A stretch of DNA of 60,656 nucleotides from CAAGNP01 sp045603545 (GTDB taxonomy: Bacteria; Bacteroidota; Bacteroidia; Bacteroidales; UBA932): NCBI GenBank assembly GCA_045603545.1, contig JAZUMG010000046.1, positions 1 to 60,656 on the forward strand. Direction: 5' to 3'. The notes below the pieces were generated by a model. That model saw only the letters and a list, made by a program, of their open reading frames with translations, made no database searches and was not told the origin of the DNA. This document shows, in pieces, positions 1 through 9,022 of this stretch (within the stretch, counting starts at the first letter, position 1; every line of letters starts with the position of its first letter). The position numbers were made by a program, and so were the translations under genes.

Positions 1-1425
1 AGTGTTCAAAGTGAGTTTGCCGAAGAGCGAGCTATGCTTTGTCATTATATCCGAACAGATGTCCTGTTGGGCAAGTTCTTTGAACCATTCATATTTGAGG
101 AGGTTCCTGCGAATGAATACCCTACAAGCCATGTCTATCTAAAAGAAGTAGAGGCTTGTGATATTTATTTGGGACTATATGGCAATCTTTATGGATATGA
201 GGATGAGGAAGGTGTTTCTCCGACAGAGCGTGAGTATGATTTGGCAGCAAAGCTTCATAAAAGCCGTTTAATATACATCAAGAGTATTGGTGAGGAGAAA
301 AGACATCCGAAAGAGACTGCTTTAATCCGAAAAGTCGAACGAGATATTGTACGTAAAACCTTTGTGGATATTGATGGATTGCGAACGTCTGTATATGCTT
401 CGTTAATCCGCTATTTAGAGGAAAAGGAATATATCCGTTGGCGACCATTCGATGCGTCTAATGACAATGGGGCGACATTGGAAGATTTGGATGAGGATAA
501 GATGAAGAATTTTATCCATATGGCACGTTCAAAGCGCAATTTCCCTCTTCCTGTTGAAACATCACCAGTATCATTGCTTACACATCTTGATTTAATCGAT
601 GACAAAGGAAGCTTAGCAAATGCAGCAGTTCTGCTTTTTGGAAAGAAACCACAAAAATTTTTTATTACATCTGAAGTTAAATGTGTGCAGTTCTATGGAA
701 ATGTTGTAGAAAAGCCGATGCCTGCATATCAAATATATAGAGGCGATGTGTTTGAACTTGTTGACCAAGCCACGAGTTTTGTGATGAGCCGTATCAATAA
801 TTGGGTCGGAACACGTGCTGAAGGAGAGAAAGCGGACATACCAACACGTCCCGAATTGCCTATTGATGCTGTCAAAGAAGCAATCGTAAATGCTATATGC
901 CATAGAGATTATACAAGTAATGCCAGCGTTCAGGTAATGTTGTTTCGTGATAGATTAGAGGTTTGGAATCCTGGCACATTGCCATATGGATTGACAGTAC
1001 AGAAATTGCATGGTCCTCATAAATCTTTACCTGCTAATCCGCTACTTGCCGACCCAATGTATTGGAATGGTTATATTGAAAAGGTGGGTACAGGAACAGA
1101 AGACATCATTAACAAATGTCGCGAATATGGCCTAAAAACTCCGGAGTTTTATCAAGAAGAGGATTTTAGAGTTGTTATTTGGAGAGCAGATAAAGGAGAA
1201 AGCGTACCAGAGCGTACCAGAGGTGTGCCAGAGGTGTGCCAGAGTGTACCAGAGCAACTTATGGCTCTGATAAAAGTAAATCCTTCAATATCAAGAGATG
1301 AGCTATCTAAGCAACTGAGCATAAGTGTTCGACAAGTAAGAAAAATTATTAACCAATTTAAAAATGATGGTGTGTTGACTCGTGAGGGAGGAGACTCTGG
1401 AAGATGGATTATTAATAAGATATAG
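1..1425 (+). CDS. DUF4062 / ATP-binding (HATPase_c_4) protein, 5' end cut by window
   Basis: The reading frame is open from base 1, and codons before the first internal ATG (base 34) continue the DUF4062 motif (SVQSEFAEERAML), so the true start lies outside the window. Order: DUF4062 (to about residue 130 of the visible part), a linker, a GHKL-like HATPase_c_4 domain of the AlbA/AAA_4 regulator type (ELPIDAVKEAIVNAICHRDY, later GYIEKVGTGTEDI), then a C-terminal winged helix (ISRDELSKQLSISVRQVRKI). The family is accessory, often near mobile or defence genes; no specific activity can be assigned. The gene is visibly more AT-rich than the next genes, which suggests transfer. A short VPE-rich repeat stretch (about 1201-1253) precedes the winged helix. 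Confidence 0.85.
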   Translation, partial: SVQSEFAEERAMLCHYIRTDVLLGKFFEPFIFEEVPANEYPTSHVYLKEVEACDIYLGLYGNLYGYEDEEGVSPTEREYDLAAKLHKSRLIYIKSIGEEKRHPKETALIRKVERDIVRKTFVDIDGLRTSVYASLIRYLEEKEYIRWRPFDASNDNGATLEDLDEDKMKNFIHMARSKRNFPLPVETSPVSLLTHLDLIDDKGSLANAAVLLFGKKPQKFFITSEVKCVQFYGNVVEKPMPAYQIYRGDVFELVDQATSFVMSRINNWVGTRAEGEKADIPTRPELPIDAVKEAIVNAICHRDYTSNASVQVMLFRDRLEVWNPGTLPYGLTVQKLHGPHKSLPANPLLADPMYWNGYIEKVGTGTEDIINKCREYGLKTPEFYQEEDFRVVIWRADKGESVPERTRGVPEVCQSVPEQLMALIKVNPSISRDELSKQLSISVRQVRKIINQFKNDGVLTREGGDSGRWIINKI

Positions 1426-1429
1426 TTTT

Positions 1430-1475
1430 AAAAGTAACCAAACTCTTTGCTCAACCAAGAAGTTTGGCTACTTTT
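1430..1475 (+). terminator. Rho-independent-type hairpin after the DUF4062 gene
   Basis: A 15-base left arm (1430-1444) and right arm (1461-1475) pair with one mismatch and end in TTTT. It lies 4 bases after the stop codon. The rest of 1476-1684 holds no gene I can support. Confidence 0.7.
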
Positions 1476-1684
1476 GTCTCAGAGTTGTTTAACAAAGCAT
1501 TACGCAGAAGATTGGTGCAGTCCCAAAGTCGCCAAATCGTTACCAACAACTTTCTATCATAGCATTCGCTAATTGTGTATCAATCAGATACGGAATAATT
1601 GATTATCTCTTACAAAGAGATAAAAAAAAGGGAACACTGTTTGTATTGGATTGGATATACATTAATCCGATAAAATAGATTATT

Positions 1685-2494
1685 ATGAAAAGATATACAG
1701 ACAGAACGGCGTTGGTAACCGGTGGCGCAAACGGCATCGGAAAAGCTACCTGCAGAAGACTGTGCGAAGAGGGTGCGACAGTCGTAATAGCAGATTACAA
1801 TCTCAAGAGTGCACAAGAATATGCCTCACAGCTCTATTCCGAGGGTTACTCTGCCCTGGCAATTCATTTCAATGCCCTGGATACAGCAAGCTGCCGGGAG
1901 ATAGTGGAGAAAACAGTGGACATTTACGGCGGGCTCGACCTACTGGTCAATGTCGTCGGGGGGAACGACCTTCACAAAGATCTGGCTGCAGGGGAGCTGG
2001 ATCTTAACTACTTCGACGAGATGATGTCCCTGAATGTCAAGAGTATGCTGGCTTCGAGCCAGTCCGCCCTGCACTATATGAAAAAGGGCAGGAATGGTGC
2101 CATAGTGAACATCGCCTCTATCGGAGGTTTCACCGCTGACTATCGTGGGACCATATACGGCATAGCTAAAGCGGGGGTGATAAATCTGACCCGCTACATC
2201 GCTTCGCAATACGGCAAATTCGGAATCAGGTGCAATGCCGTGGCACCCGGTCTTGTTATGACCCCTGCAGCGAAACAGAACCTTACAGAGCGGCAAGACA
2301 AGATTTTCCTCAAACACATTCCACTTCCATATCTTGGGGAGGCGGAGCATATTGCTGCAGTGGTCGCATTCCTCGGATCATCTGATGCGGCCTATATCAC
2401 AGGGCAGACAATAATTGCAGATGGAGGGATGACCTGCCACAACCCCACCGTTGCTGATATGGCCTCTATTGTTTCTCCTCAAGCAGCGAAGTAA
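1685..2494 (+). CDS. Short-chain dehydrogenase/reductase (SDR) family oxidoreductase
   Basis: Classical SDR of 269 residues. The N-terminal Rossmann motif TGGANGIG (about residues 13-20) binds NAD(P), followed by the NIASIGG strand with the catalytic Ser and the YGIAKAG motif (Tyr/Lys, about residues 158-162). The C-terminal part has the usual PGLVMTP and ITGQTIIADGGM segments. Substrate is not determinable; the family reduces or oxidises sugars, sterols, fatty-acyl and other alcohol/ketone substrates. Its 3' end overlaps the convergent tcdA gene by 29 bases. It looks monocistronic. Confidence 0.9.
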   Translation: MKRYTDRTALVTGGANGIGKATCRRLCEEGATVVIADYNLKSAQEYASQLYSEGYSALAIHFNALDTASCREIVEKTVDIYGGLDLLVNVVGGNDLHKDLAAGELDLNYFDEMMSLNVKSMLASSQSALHYMKKGRNGAIVNIASIGGFTADYRGTIYGIAKAGVINLTRYIASQYGKFGIRCNAVAPGLVMTPAAKQNLTERQDKIFLKHIPLPYLGEAEHIAAVVAFLGSSDAAYITGQTIIADGGMTCHNPTVADMASIVSPQAAK

Positions 2495-3200
2495 GTGCAA
2501 CCTGGGCGCAGACGCAGCCGAAGACTGCAGGGAGGTAAGAGATGGTGCCTACCTGAGATTTTTTATTGCGCTCTACTTCAGGGTCTTGAGCCACTATTGC
2601 GTCGCGGTCGGGGAGTTCTTCGGAGAAGACCACCTTGAACCCTTTTGAGATCCCCACCTTGCGGAGCTTCTTCCTGAGTATATACGCCAACGGGCAATTG
2701 TACGATTTGGAGAGGTCTGCTACCCTCACTTTGGTGGCGTCATATTTGGCACCGGAGCCCATCGAGCTCACGAGCGGTATTGCGTTAGCGACACAATGTG
2801 AAATAAGGGCAATTTTGGGGGCAAGGGTGTCGATGGCATCCACAAGGAAATCGAGCCCATGTGCAGGGATGTGCTGCGCAACATTCTCCTCAGTGAGGTA
2901 CTCTTCTACTATGGTGAGCTCGAGCTCCGGATTGATGTCGAGAAGGCGACTGGCCATCTGCTGTGCTTTGGATTTTCCGATGGTGGAGGTTAGGGCCAGG
3001 AGCTGCCTGTTGCGGTTAGTGTCGCTCACTGTATCGGAATCGAGGATAAGCATCTTCCCGACGCCGGCACGGGCAATCATCTCTGCTGCGTATGCCCCTA
3101 CTCCGCCGAGGCCGACCACAGCCACTGAAGCATTGCGCAGACGCGCAATACCTTTTTCACCTACAAGCATTTGAGTCCTCTCAAGCCAACCTGGTACCAT
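2466..3200 (-). CDS. tcdA: tRNA threonylcarbamoyladenosine dehydratase (TcdA/CsdL family)
   Basis: E1-like ThiF/MoeB/HesA fold, 244 residues. An adenylation motif VAVVGLGGVGAYAAEMIARA (about residues 27-46) is followed by LILDSDTVSDTNRNRQ and LVDAIDT. TcdA uses ATP to cyclise t6A at position 37 of ANN-decoding tRNAs to the ct6A form. The length and the single domain without a C-terminal UBL-binding part fit TcdA better than MoeB/ThiF. It follows mazG by 12 bases and is probably cotranscribed with it. Confidence 0.9.
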   Translation of the reverse strand: MVPGWLERTQMLVGEKGIARLRNASVAVVGLGGVGAYAAEMIARAGVGKMLILDSDTVSDTNRNRQLLALTSTIGKSKAQQMASRLLDINPELELTIVEEYLTEENVAQHIPAHGLDFLVDAIDTLAPKIALISHCVANAIPLVSSMGSGAKYDATKVRVADLSKSYNCPLAYILRKKLRKVGISKGFKVVFSEELPDRDAIVAQDPEVERNKKSQVGTISYLPAVFGCVCAQVALTSLLEEKQ

Positions 3201-3212
3201 AGCTCCGCAATA

Positions 3213-4034
3213 TTATAGTTTACCCTCTTTCTCCAATGCTTTGGCCTCGTCCCAAATCTCATCCATCTGTGCGAGGGTCATATCCTTCAGGTCGCGTCCC
3301 TGGCGGATGGTGTGCTCTTCGAGGTATGTGAAGCGGCGGCGGAATTTGGCACAGGTCCTTTCGAGGGCTGTATCGGGATTCAGGTCGTAAAGGCGGCCGG
3401 CATTTATTACAGAGAAGAGGAAGTCTCCAAATTCCCCCTCTGCCTTTTTGCGGGCTTGTGGGTCTGAAGGGTTCTCCTGAAGTTTGTCCAGTTCTGTCTC
3501 AAATTCCGAAAGCTCCTCTCTGACTTTGTCCCAAACCTGGTCCCTCTGCTCCCAGTCGAAGCCCACTGCGCGGGCCTTGTCCTGCATTCTGTACGCCTTC
3601 AGTAGGGCAGGGAGTGCGTCCGGAACACCGGAAAGGATACGTTTGTTACCATCTTTCTCTTTCATCTTGAGCTGCTCCCAGTTCTGTACCACCTGCTCGG
3701 CCCCTGAGACCTGGGTCTCTCCGAATACGTGAGGGTGACGGAAAATAAGCTTTTCGCACAAAAGGTCAATGACCTGGGCAATATCAAAAGTTCCGTTCTC
3801 CGAGCCGATCTTTGCATAGAAGACTACGTGTAAGAGAAGATCTCCCAGCTCCTTGGCAATATTGTGGTCATCCTGCTTCATAATGGCATCACACAATTCG
3901 TATGTCTCCTCTATTGTCTGAGGCCTTAGGGACTCCATTGTCTGTTTTCTGTCCCAGGGACATTTCTCCCTCAATTCATCCATAACATCGAGCAAACGCC
4001 CGAATGCCTGCATCTCTTTTTCTCTATTTTTCAT
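3213..4034 (-). CDS. mazG: Nucleoside triphosphate pyrophosphohydrolase MazG
   Basis: Two tandem MazG domains in 273 residues. The N-terminal domain carries CPWDRKQT and EETYEL with ELGDLLLHVVFYAKI (Mg-binding EExxE/ExxD pattern); the second carries KAEGEFGDFLFSVINAGRL. Family members hydrolyse dNTPs/NTPs to NMP and pyrophosphate as a housekeeping function. The ATG at 4034 (MKNREKEMQ) is chosen rather than one 11 codons upstream because it sits about 20 bases after a good promoter box (4056-4063). It heads an operon with tcdA. Confidence 0.9.
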   Translation of the reverse strand: MKNREKEMQAFGRLLDVMDELREKCPWDRKQTMESLRPQTIEETYELCDAIMKQDDHNIAKELGDLLLHVVFYAKIGSENGTFDIAQVIDLLCEKLIFRHPHVFGETQVSGAEQVVQNWEQLKMKEKDGNKRILSGVPDALPALLKAYRMQDKARAVGFDWEQRDQVWDKVREELSEFETELDKLQENPSDPQARKKAEGEFGDFLFSVINAGRLYDLNPDTALERTCAKFRRRFTYLEEHTIRQGRDLKDMTLAQMDEIWDEAKALEKEGKL

Positions 4035-4055
4035 TTTTGGAACTTTTATTCGGGG

Positions 4056-4063
4056 CAAAGATA
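4056..4063 (-). promoter_or_regulatory. Bacteroidetes -7 box for mazG-tcdA
   Basis: On the minus strand this reads TATCTTTG, a match to TAnnTTTG, 21 bases before the chosen mazG start. It is divergent from the CoA-transferase promoter. Confidence 0.65.
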
Positions 4064-4085
4064 GCAATTTATAAGATTGTTTTCT

Positions 4086-4093
4086 TAACTTTG
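4086..4093 (+). promoter_or_regulatory. Bacteroidetes -7 box for the CoA-transferase gene
   Basis: TAACTTTG matches TAnnTTTG and lies 40 bases before the ATG at 4134. The AT-rich leader between them contains no other gene. Confidence 0.65.
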
Positions 4094-4133
4094 CCCTTTA
4101 GTGAATATTCATTAATTAATTTACAATTATATC

Positions 4134-5438
4134 ATGTATAAAGAGATTAAATTCGTTAGCGCTGACGAAGCTGTGAAAGTGGTTAAATCTGGTGACCACA
4201 TTCACTTCAGCAGTGTAGCAAGTGCACCAAAAGTGCTTATCGACGCACTTTGCCGCAGAGGCGACGCAGGTGAACTGAGAGATGTTCGCATCCACCACCT
4301 TCACACTGAGGGTGAGGCACCTTATACCGATGCAAAATACGAAGGTGTATTCTTCCACCAGGCATTTTTCGTAGGTGGTAACGTACGCAAAAGTGTTCAG
4401 GCAGGTTATGCTGACTACATTCCAATTTTCTTGAGCGAGACTCAGAAACTTTACAGAACAGGTGCTGTACCTTGTAATGTAGCTATGGTTCAGGTTTCTC
4501 CTCCTGACAAACACGGATATGTATCTCTTGGTACATCAGTAGATGCTACCCTTGCAGCTATCGAGACAGCAGAATATGTAATCGCAGTTGTCAACAAACA
4601 CGTTCCACGTGCTTTCGGTGACGCTATGATTCCTGTTTCTATGATTGATATCTTTGTAGAGCACGATTCGGAGCTTGAGCCTGCTCACTTCTCTGAGCCA
4701 TCAGCCATCGAGACAGCTATCGGTAACAACTGTGCTGCCCTTATCGAGGACGGTGCTACCCTTCAGATGGGTATCGGTGCTATCCCTAACGCAGTGCTTG
4801 CACAGCTTGGCGGCCACAAAAACCTCGGTATCCACACTGAGATGTTCGCTGACGGCGTTCTTCCTCTTGTAGAGAAAGGTGTTATCAATGGTGCTGAGAA
4901 AGCTATCGACAAAGGCAAATTGGTTTCTACATTCCTGATGGGTTCACAGAGAGTTTACGACTTCATCGACGACAACCCTATGGTAGCTATGATGGACGTA
5001 GGATACACCAACGATCCATTCATCATCGCCAAGAACCCTAAAGTGACAGCTATCAACTCTGCTCTTCAGGTGGACATTACCGGTCAGGTTTGTGCTGACT
5101 CACTTGGTACCAAATTCTACTCAGGTGTTGGTGGACAGATTGACTTCATCTACGGTGCATCTATGTCAAAAGGTGGTAAAGCTATCATCGCTATGCCTTC
5201 TGTAACCAACAAAGGTGTGAGCAAGATTTCTCCTATCCTTACCCCTGGTGCCGGTGTAGTTACTACAAGACAACACATCCACTGGTTCGTTACTGAGCAC
5301 GGCGCAGTTAACCTTTATGGCAAATCACTTCAGGAGAGAGCAAAACTTATCATCAGCGTAGCTCACCCTGACCACAGAGAAGAACTTGACAGAGCCGCTT
5401 TCGAAAGATTCGGCCCTCACTTCCACTTTGTAGGTTAA
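4134..5438 (+). CDS. Acetyl-CoA hydrolase/CoA-transferase family protein (4-hydroxybutyrate/butyrate:acetate type)
   Basis: 434-residue class I-type CoA-transferase of the acetyl-CoA hydrolase/4-hydroxybutyrate CoA-transferase family. Visible signatures are the N-terminal GDHIHFSS region, the glycine-rich LQMGIGAIPNAV stretch, and GIHTEMFADG, whose Glu is the expected thioester-forming residue. The C-terminal half holds GVGGQIDFIYGASMSKGG. Such enzymes move CoA between acetate and butyrate, propionate or succinate; the exact pair cannot be read off. The restricted codon choice suggests very high expression, consistent with a fermentative role alongside ackA-ptb-buk at 33-36 kb. Monocistronic with its own promoter and terminator. 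Confidence 0.88.
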   Translation: MYKEIKFVSADEAVKVVKSGDHIHFSSVASAPKVLIDALCRRGDAGELRDVRIHHLHTEGEAPYTDAKYEGVFFHQAFFVGGNVRKSVQAGYADYIPIFLSETQKLYRTGAVPCNVAMVQVSPPDKHGYVSLGTSVDATLAAIETAEYVIAVVNKHVPRAFGDAMIPVSMIDIFVEHDSELEPAHFSEPSAIETAIGNNCAALIEDGATLQMGIGAIPNAVLAQLGGHKNLGIHTEMFADGVLPLVEKGVINGAEKAIDKGKLVSTFLMGSQRVYDFIDDNPMVAMMDVGYTNDPFIIAKNPKVTAINSALQVDITGQVCADSLGTKFYSGVGGQIDFIYGASMSKGGKAIIAMPSVTNKGVSKISPILTPGAGVVTTRQHIHWFVTEHGAVNLYGKSLQERAKLIISVAHPDHREELDRAAFERFGPHFHFVG

Positions 5439-5463
5439 TCTTTGACCCCAACTATATTAAAGG

Positions 5464-5493
5464 CAGGCATCTTATAAATAAGGTGCCTGTTTT
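5464..5493 (+). terminator. Rho-independent terminator after the CoA-transferase gene
   Basis: CAGGCATCTTAT (5464-5475) pairs with ATAAGGTGCCTG (5478-5489) with one U-G pair, followed by TTTT. Confidence 0.85.
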
Positions 5494-5521
5494 GCTTTAT
5501 TGTAAAAACGATAAGAATCAT

Positions 5522-5529
5522 TATCTTTG
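5522..5529 (+). promoter_or_regulatory. Bacteroidetes -7 box for prfA
   Basis: TATCTTTG lies 20 bases before the prfA ATG and matches TAnnTTTG. Confidence 0.6.
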
Positions 5530-5549
5530 CGGTCTGATTTTGGAACATT

Positions 5550-6632
5550 ATGAGCGATTATTCACTAGTAGAAAAAATAAAGAGCCTTCAAGGCAAGTTT
5601 GAGAGTCTTTCAGCACAGATTTCAGATCCTGAGCTTATGCAGGATATGAAGAGATATGTACAGCTGAACAAGGAGTATAAAGAGTTGGCCCCTATCATCG
5701 AGACAGGCAAAGTATACTGCAAAATGGTACAGGACCTGGATGATGCCAAGGAGATTCTCCAGAATGAAAAAGATGAGGACCTTCGTGAGATGGCCAAAGA
5801 GGAGGTCAGTTCCCTTGAGACAGCTCTTCCGGAGATGGAGGAGAAGATCAAATTCCTCCTTATCCCCAAGGACCCTCAGGACTCGAAGAATGCCATCATC
5901 GAGATTCGTGGTGGTTCAGGTGGTGATGAGGCAGCTATCTTTGCCGGTGACCTGTTCAGAATGTACGCAAAATTTGCAGAGAAGAAGGGTTGGAAACTTG
6001 AGATTACCAACCAGTCGGAGGGTACTTCAGGTGGCTTCAAGGAGCTTATCTGTAAAGTGTCGGGTGAAGGTGTATATGGTGTCTTGAAATATGAGTCTGG
6101 TGTGCACCGCGTACAGCGTGTTCCTCAGACCGAGACACAGGGCCGTGTCCACACTTCAGCAGCATCTGTAGCGGTACTTCCTGAGGCTGATGAGTTTGAT
6201 ATCGAGCTCAATATGAACGATATCCGTAAAGATACCTTCTGTTCGTCAGGTCCTGGCGGACAGTCAGTGAATACCACCTATTCGGCCATCCGTCTTACCC
6301 ACATCCCTTCAGGTATCGTGGTTCAGTGTCAGGATGAGAAATCTCAGCTCAAAAACTTCGACAAGGCACTTGCCGAGCTCCGTACCCGTCTTTACAATAT
6401 GGAGTATGAGAAATACTTGAACGAGATCTCTGCCAAGAGAAAGACAATGGTATCTACAGGTGACCGTTCGGCCAAGATCCGTACATACAACTATCCACAG
6501 TCACGTGTGACCGACCACCGTATCAACTACACTATGTATAACCTCCCTGTCTTTATGGATGGTGCCATCCAGGAGGTTATCGACCAGCTTACCATCGCCG
6601 AGAACGCCGAACGTCTCAAGAGCGAAGAGTAA
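5550..6632 (+). CDS. prfA: Peptide chain release factor 1
   Basis: Full-length RF1, 360 residues. It recognises UAA/UAG in the ribosomal A site and triggers peptidyl-tRNA hydrolysis. The catalytic GGQ lies in SSGPGGQSVNTT, the PCRF domain carries EIRGGSGGDEAAIF, and the anticodon-like PxT tripeptide is PQT in RVPQTETQGR, which marks RF1 rather than RF2. The last part has TGDRSAKIRTYNYPQSRVTDHR, the usual RF1 C-terminal signature. Single gene with its own promoter. Confidence 0.97.
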   Translation: MSDYSLVEKIKSLQGKFESLSAQISDPELMQDMKRYVQLNKEYKELAPIIETGKVYCKMVQDLDDAKEILQNEKDEDLREMAKEEVSSLETALPEMEEKIKFLLIPKDPQDSKNAIIEIRGGSGGDEAAIFAGDLFRMYAKFAEKKGWKLEITNQSEGTSGGFKELICKVSGEGVYGVLKYESGVHRVQRVPQTETQGRVHTSAASVAVLPEADEFDIELNMNDIRKDTFCSSGPGGQSVNTTYSAIRLTHIPSGIVVQCQDEKSQLKNFDKALAELRTRLYNMEYEKYLNEISAKRKTMVSTGDRSAKIRTYNYPQSRVTDHRINYTMYNLPVFMDGAIQEVIDQLTIAENAERLKSEE

Positions 6633-6676
6633 TCACATCACATCTGAGAGCAATATCACCAAATAGTTCCGGGGGC

Positions 6677-6758
6677 TTCGGGGGCAAAAACGCCTCTCCT
6701 GCCCCCGAAACTTCTATTTCAGGCCTCCACGGGGGCAAAACAGCCATTTCTGCCCCCG
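6677..6758. terminator. Two GC-rich hairpins between convergent prfA and the lipoprotein operon
   Basis: Hairpin 1 has perfect 10-base arms TTCGGGGGCA (6677-6686) and TGCCCCCGAA (6700-6709). Hairpin 2 has 8-base arms with the same sequence (6730-6737, 6751-6758). The arms are shared, so alternative pairing between hairpins is possible. No T-tract follows, so efficiency is uncertain; the position suggests bidirectional 3'-end formation. Confidence 0.5.
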
Positions 6759-6775
6759 AATAGCTATTCAGACTG

Positions 6776-7591
6776 TTAGTATATATACTCCCTTTTACCT
6801 GACAGCCAGTATTTGGCCCAGGCATTGATTAGCTCGTTCTCATCAGAGGTCCACGCCTTTTGATACAGTCTTGCCACCTCATCAAGCCATGCGTGAGTAC
6901 GGAGGGTATCACATCCCACATCCACAGTACCACCAGCCTCATAGTACATCTCACGCGATGTGCTTGAGATACGGGCATAGCGTCCTGTATTGGGTTTGAG
7001 ATGTTCATTGGACATCTCATTCACATAGAACTGAAGATGCTCCTCTGTGCAGGTACTGTCCACCCTTGGGAAATGGGCCTCATCTGCAAGATACACAGTC
7101 ACGCCATCCTTGAACACATAAGGTCTGAAATGGTTTTTTACATACATATCTTCATAGACCACACCTTTGACAGGAAACTGCGCACCTGACTGCCATTTGA
7201 TAAAGTTTGACAATCTATTAATATCCTCATAGCGGAGTGTATCAGTAGCGGCATAAACTGCGTTCAGTATCCACATTGAGAGCTGGCGTGGTGACGGATT
7301 GAGCATATAGACAAGCCCCTTCTTAGGGACATTGATCTTTACATCCACATCTGTATAGTATTCGTACAGCTTCACAGGAAAACCTTCCCATCCTGGGATC
7401 TCAGTGTTTTCGCCAAGATATTTCTCAGCCATATATGCCGAAGCAAGTACATCGGCGCTGCGGGCATCCATCACTTCAAGACTATCCTTCAGATATGCAC
7501 GCATCACAGGATCATCATATTTTCTCCAGGTCTGATCGCCACAAGAGGTGAAAAGGATGGCGAATAGCGCCAATAGAAAAATTTTTCTCAT
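6776..7591 (-). CDS. Conserved lipoprotein of unknown function
   Basis: 271 residues with a lipoprotein signal peptide (hydrophobic stretch, then LFTSC with the lipidated Cys at about residue 17). The rest is soluble, acidic and Tyr-rich, with no motif I recognise. A ...GTVDVGCDTLRTH... segment lies near the C-terminus. It is the last gene of the minus-strand nrnA-FKBP-FKBP-epimerase operon, 18 bases after the epimerase stop, so an envelope role is likely. I cannot assign a function. Confidence 0.7.
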   Translation of the reverse strand: MRKIFLLALFAILFTSCGDQTWRKYDDPVMRAYLKDSLEVMDARSADVLASAYMAEKYLGENTEIPGWEGFPVKLYEYYTDVDVKINVPKKGLVYMLNPSPRQLSMWILNAVYAATDTLRYEDINRLSNFIKWQSGAQFPVKGVVYEDMYVKNHFRPYVFKDGVTVYLADEAHFPRVDSTCTEEHLQFYVNEMSNEHLKPNTGRYARISSTSREMYYEAGGTVDVGCDTLRTHAWLDEVARLYQKAWTSDENELINAWAKYWLSGKREYIY

Positions 7592-7609
7592 AATTATTGA
7601 ATTAGGTGA

Positions 7610-9022
7610 TTATTCCAATATAGTGGGTTCTTCAGGCAATACTGTCTTATTCAGACACTCGGGACACCAGTGCCCTCCCCGAAGGACAGAATTGGGGGAC
7701 AATTCAAACTCATTGCGACAAGAGCATCTCCAACGGACAGGGGTAAATATATCCCCTGGGGTATATTCTGTCGCCAGGCATTGCCCACCCTTCGGCAGTG
7801 CAGACTTATGAAGATCCGTGATGGTCCATTGCTGCGCAGGTTTGCTCTCATCGAAGCCCAAATCGGGAAGGAGTGCCTCTTCGGATGGTCTGCTGTAGTC
7901 AAATGTACTCCAGTCCCCTATCTCTTTCCACATCCTCTCCGAGCCGAAGTGTGCATCAATCCTCTCCTCTACCCCGTGTTTGAGCCAGTAGAGCGTTCCG
8001 AGGGGATCTGAAGTGGCAAGATGCTTCATAAATGCCTTGATCGCAAATGCAGGGGCAAGTGGAGCCAATGAAAAATACCAGGGAACCCTCTTTTTAAGTC
8101 TCTTGAAATACTCCTTTGCATCCACATTCTCCCTGAAATGGAGCATCTCTTCGAGTCGGTCCGCATCCGTGTACCACTGACCGTGAAAATTTTGGGTAGC
8201 AAACCAATTTCTCTCAAAGACCTTCTCCACAGGGGGGCAAGAGATGGCCTCCAGGAGCATTTTCTCAAACTCGTAATTGGTAAGTCTATAGGAGGGGCCG
8301 CTGCTCAGATTATAGAAACCTCCCCAAAATTCTTCCGGAACCCAATCCTCACACACATTGGCAAGTACCCTGCCTGAATCCTCCACCGTACTCCACTCAA
8401 GCACTCCGGAGAAAGGAACGTGGAAAGTGATAGGATCATTGGCTTTGGTCAGAAGTTCCGGGTAAAGCATGCCGCTCTGCCTTATAGATACCCATTTTTT
8501 GAGTCCTGACTCGGCAAAGACAAGCTCCGCTATACATTTGGAGAGTGAGTAATAGTCGTGTCTGCTGGCTTTGACAGGATCGCCACATCGTCCCCAGTGG
8601 TAAGGGGGTTCGTGATGACCGGTCTGGGCCACTGAGCCAATATAGACCACACCGATCTCATCCTTATTGGGCTGAGCCTTCACCGCATTCACCACATTAT
8701 GCGCCGAACCGATATTGACCTTCATGGTCTTCTCTGGGTAGCGGTCTGCCGCCGGTGAGACCATCCCGCCTACGTGCAGGACATAGTCTGCCCCCTGAAC
8801 ACAGGTGAGTACATCCTGATACGAAGTCAGGTCACCCCAGACGATCTTCACCGCAGGATGACCTATATATTTCTTGAGTTTTTTCTGATTTTTCTTGCTT
8901 GGACGGACCAGCAGGGTGATATCGAACCTATCGCTTCTGCTTAGGAGCTCCTGGAAACCGGCCCACCCCATATTGCCGGTAGCACCAGTCAGGAAAACTC
9001 TCTTACGGTCAGGCTTTCTCAT
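7610..9022 (-). CDS. NAD-dependent epimerase/dehydratase with a C-terminal zinc-ribbon-like tail
   Basis: Extended SDR of 470 residues from the ATG at 9022 (MRKPDRKRVFLTGATGNMG); the longer upstream frame runs inside the FKBP gene and is not used. GATGNMGWAG binds NAD, and YYSLSK supplies the catalytic Tyr/Lys (about residues 150-154). An unusual feature is the last ~70 residues with WRCSC and HWCPECLN, a pattern like a treble-clef/zinc-ribbon. Substrate unknown, likely a nucleotide-sugar or sterol-like group. Its start overlaps the upstream FKBP gene by 14 bases, so translation is probably coupled. Confidence 0.82.
   Translation of the reverse strand: MRKPDRKRVFLTGATGNMGWAGFQELLSRSDRFDITLLVRPSKKNQKKLKKYIGHPAVKIVWGDLTSYQDVLTCVQGADYVLHVGGMVSPAADRYPEKTMKVNIGSAHNVVNAVKAQPNKDEIGVVYIGSVAQTGHHEPPYHWGRCGDPVKASRHDYYSLSKCIAELVFAESGLKKWVSIRQSGMLYPELLTKANDPITFHVPFSGVLEWSTVEDSGRVLANVCEDWVPEEFWGGFYNLSSGPSYRLTNYEFEKMLLEAISCPPVEKVFERNWFATQNFHGQWYTDADRLEEMLHFRENVDAKEYFKRLKKRVPWYFSLAPLAPAFAIKAFMKHLATSDPLGTLYWLKHGVEERIDAHFGSERMWKEIGDWSTFDYSRPSEEALLPDLGFDESKPAQQWTITDLHKSALPKGGQCLATEYTPGDIFTPVRWRCSCRNEFELSPNSVLRGGHWCPECLNKTVLPEEPTILE

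Noticed and set aside
1600..1635. Hairpin TTATCTCT/AGAGATAA with an A-run
   Set aside because: The A-run is on the wrong side for a minus-strand terminator and there is no T-run for the plus strand, so I do not call a terminator.
6616..6825. Minus-strand open frame across the prfA 3' region
   Set aside because: It spans the two GC-rich hairpins, has no recognisable domain, and overlaps the ends of two real genes.
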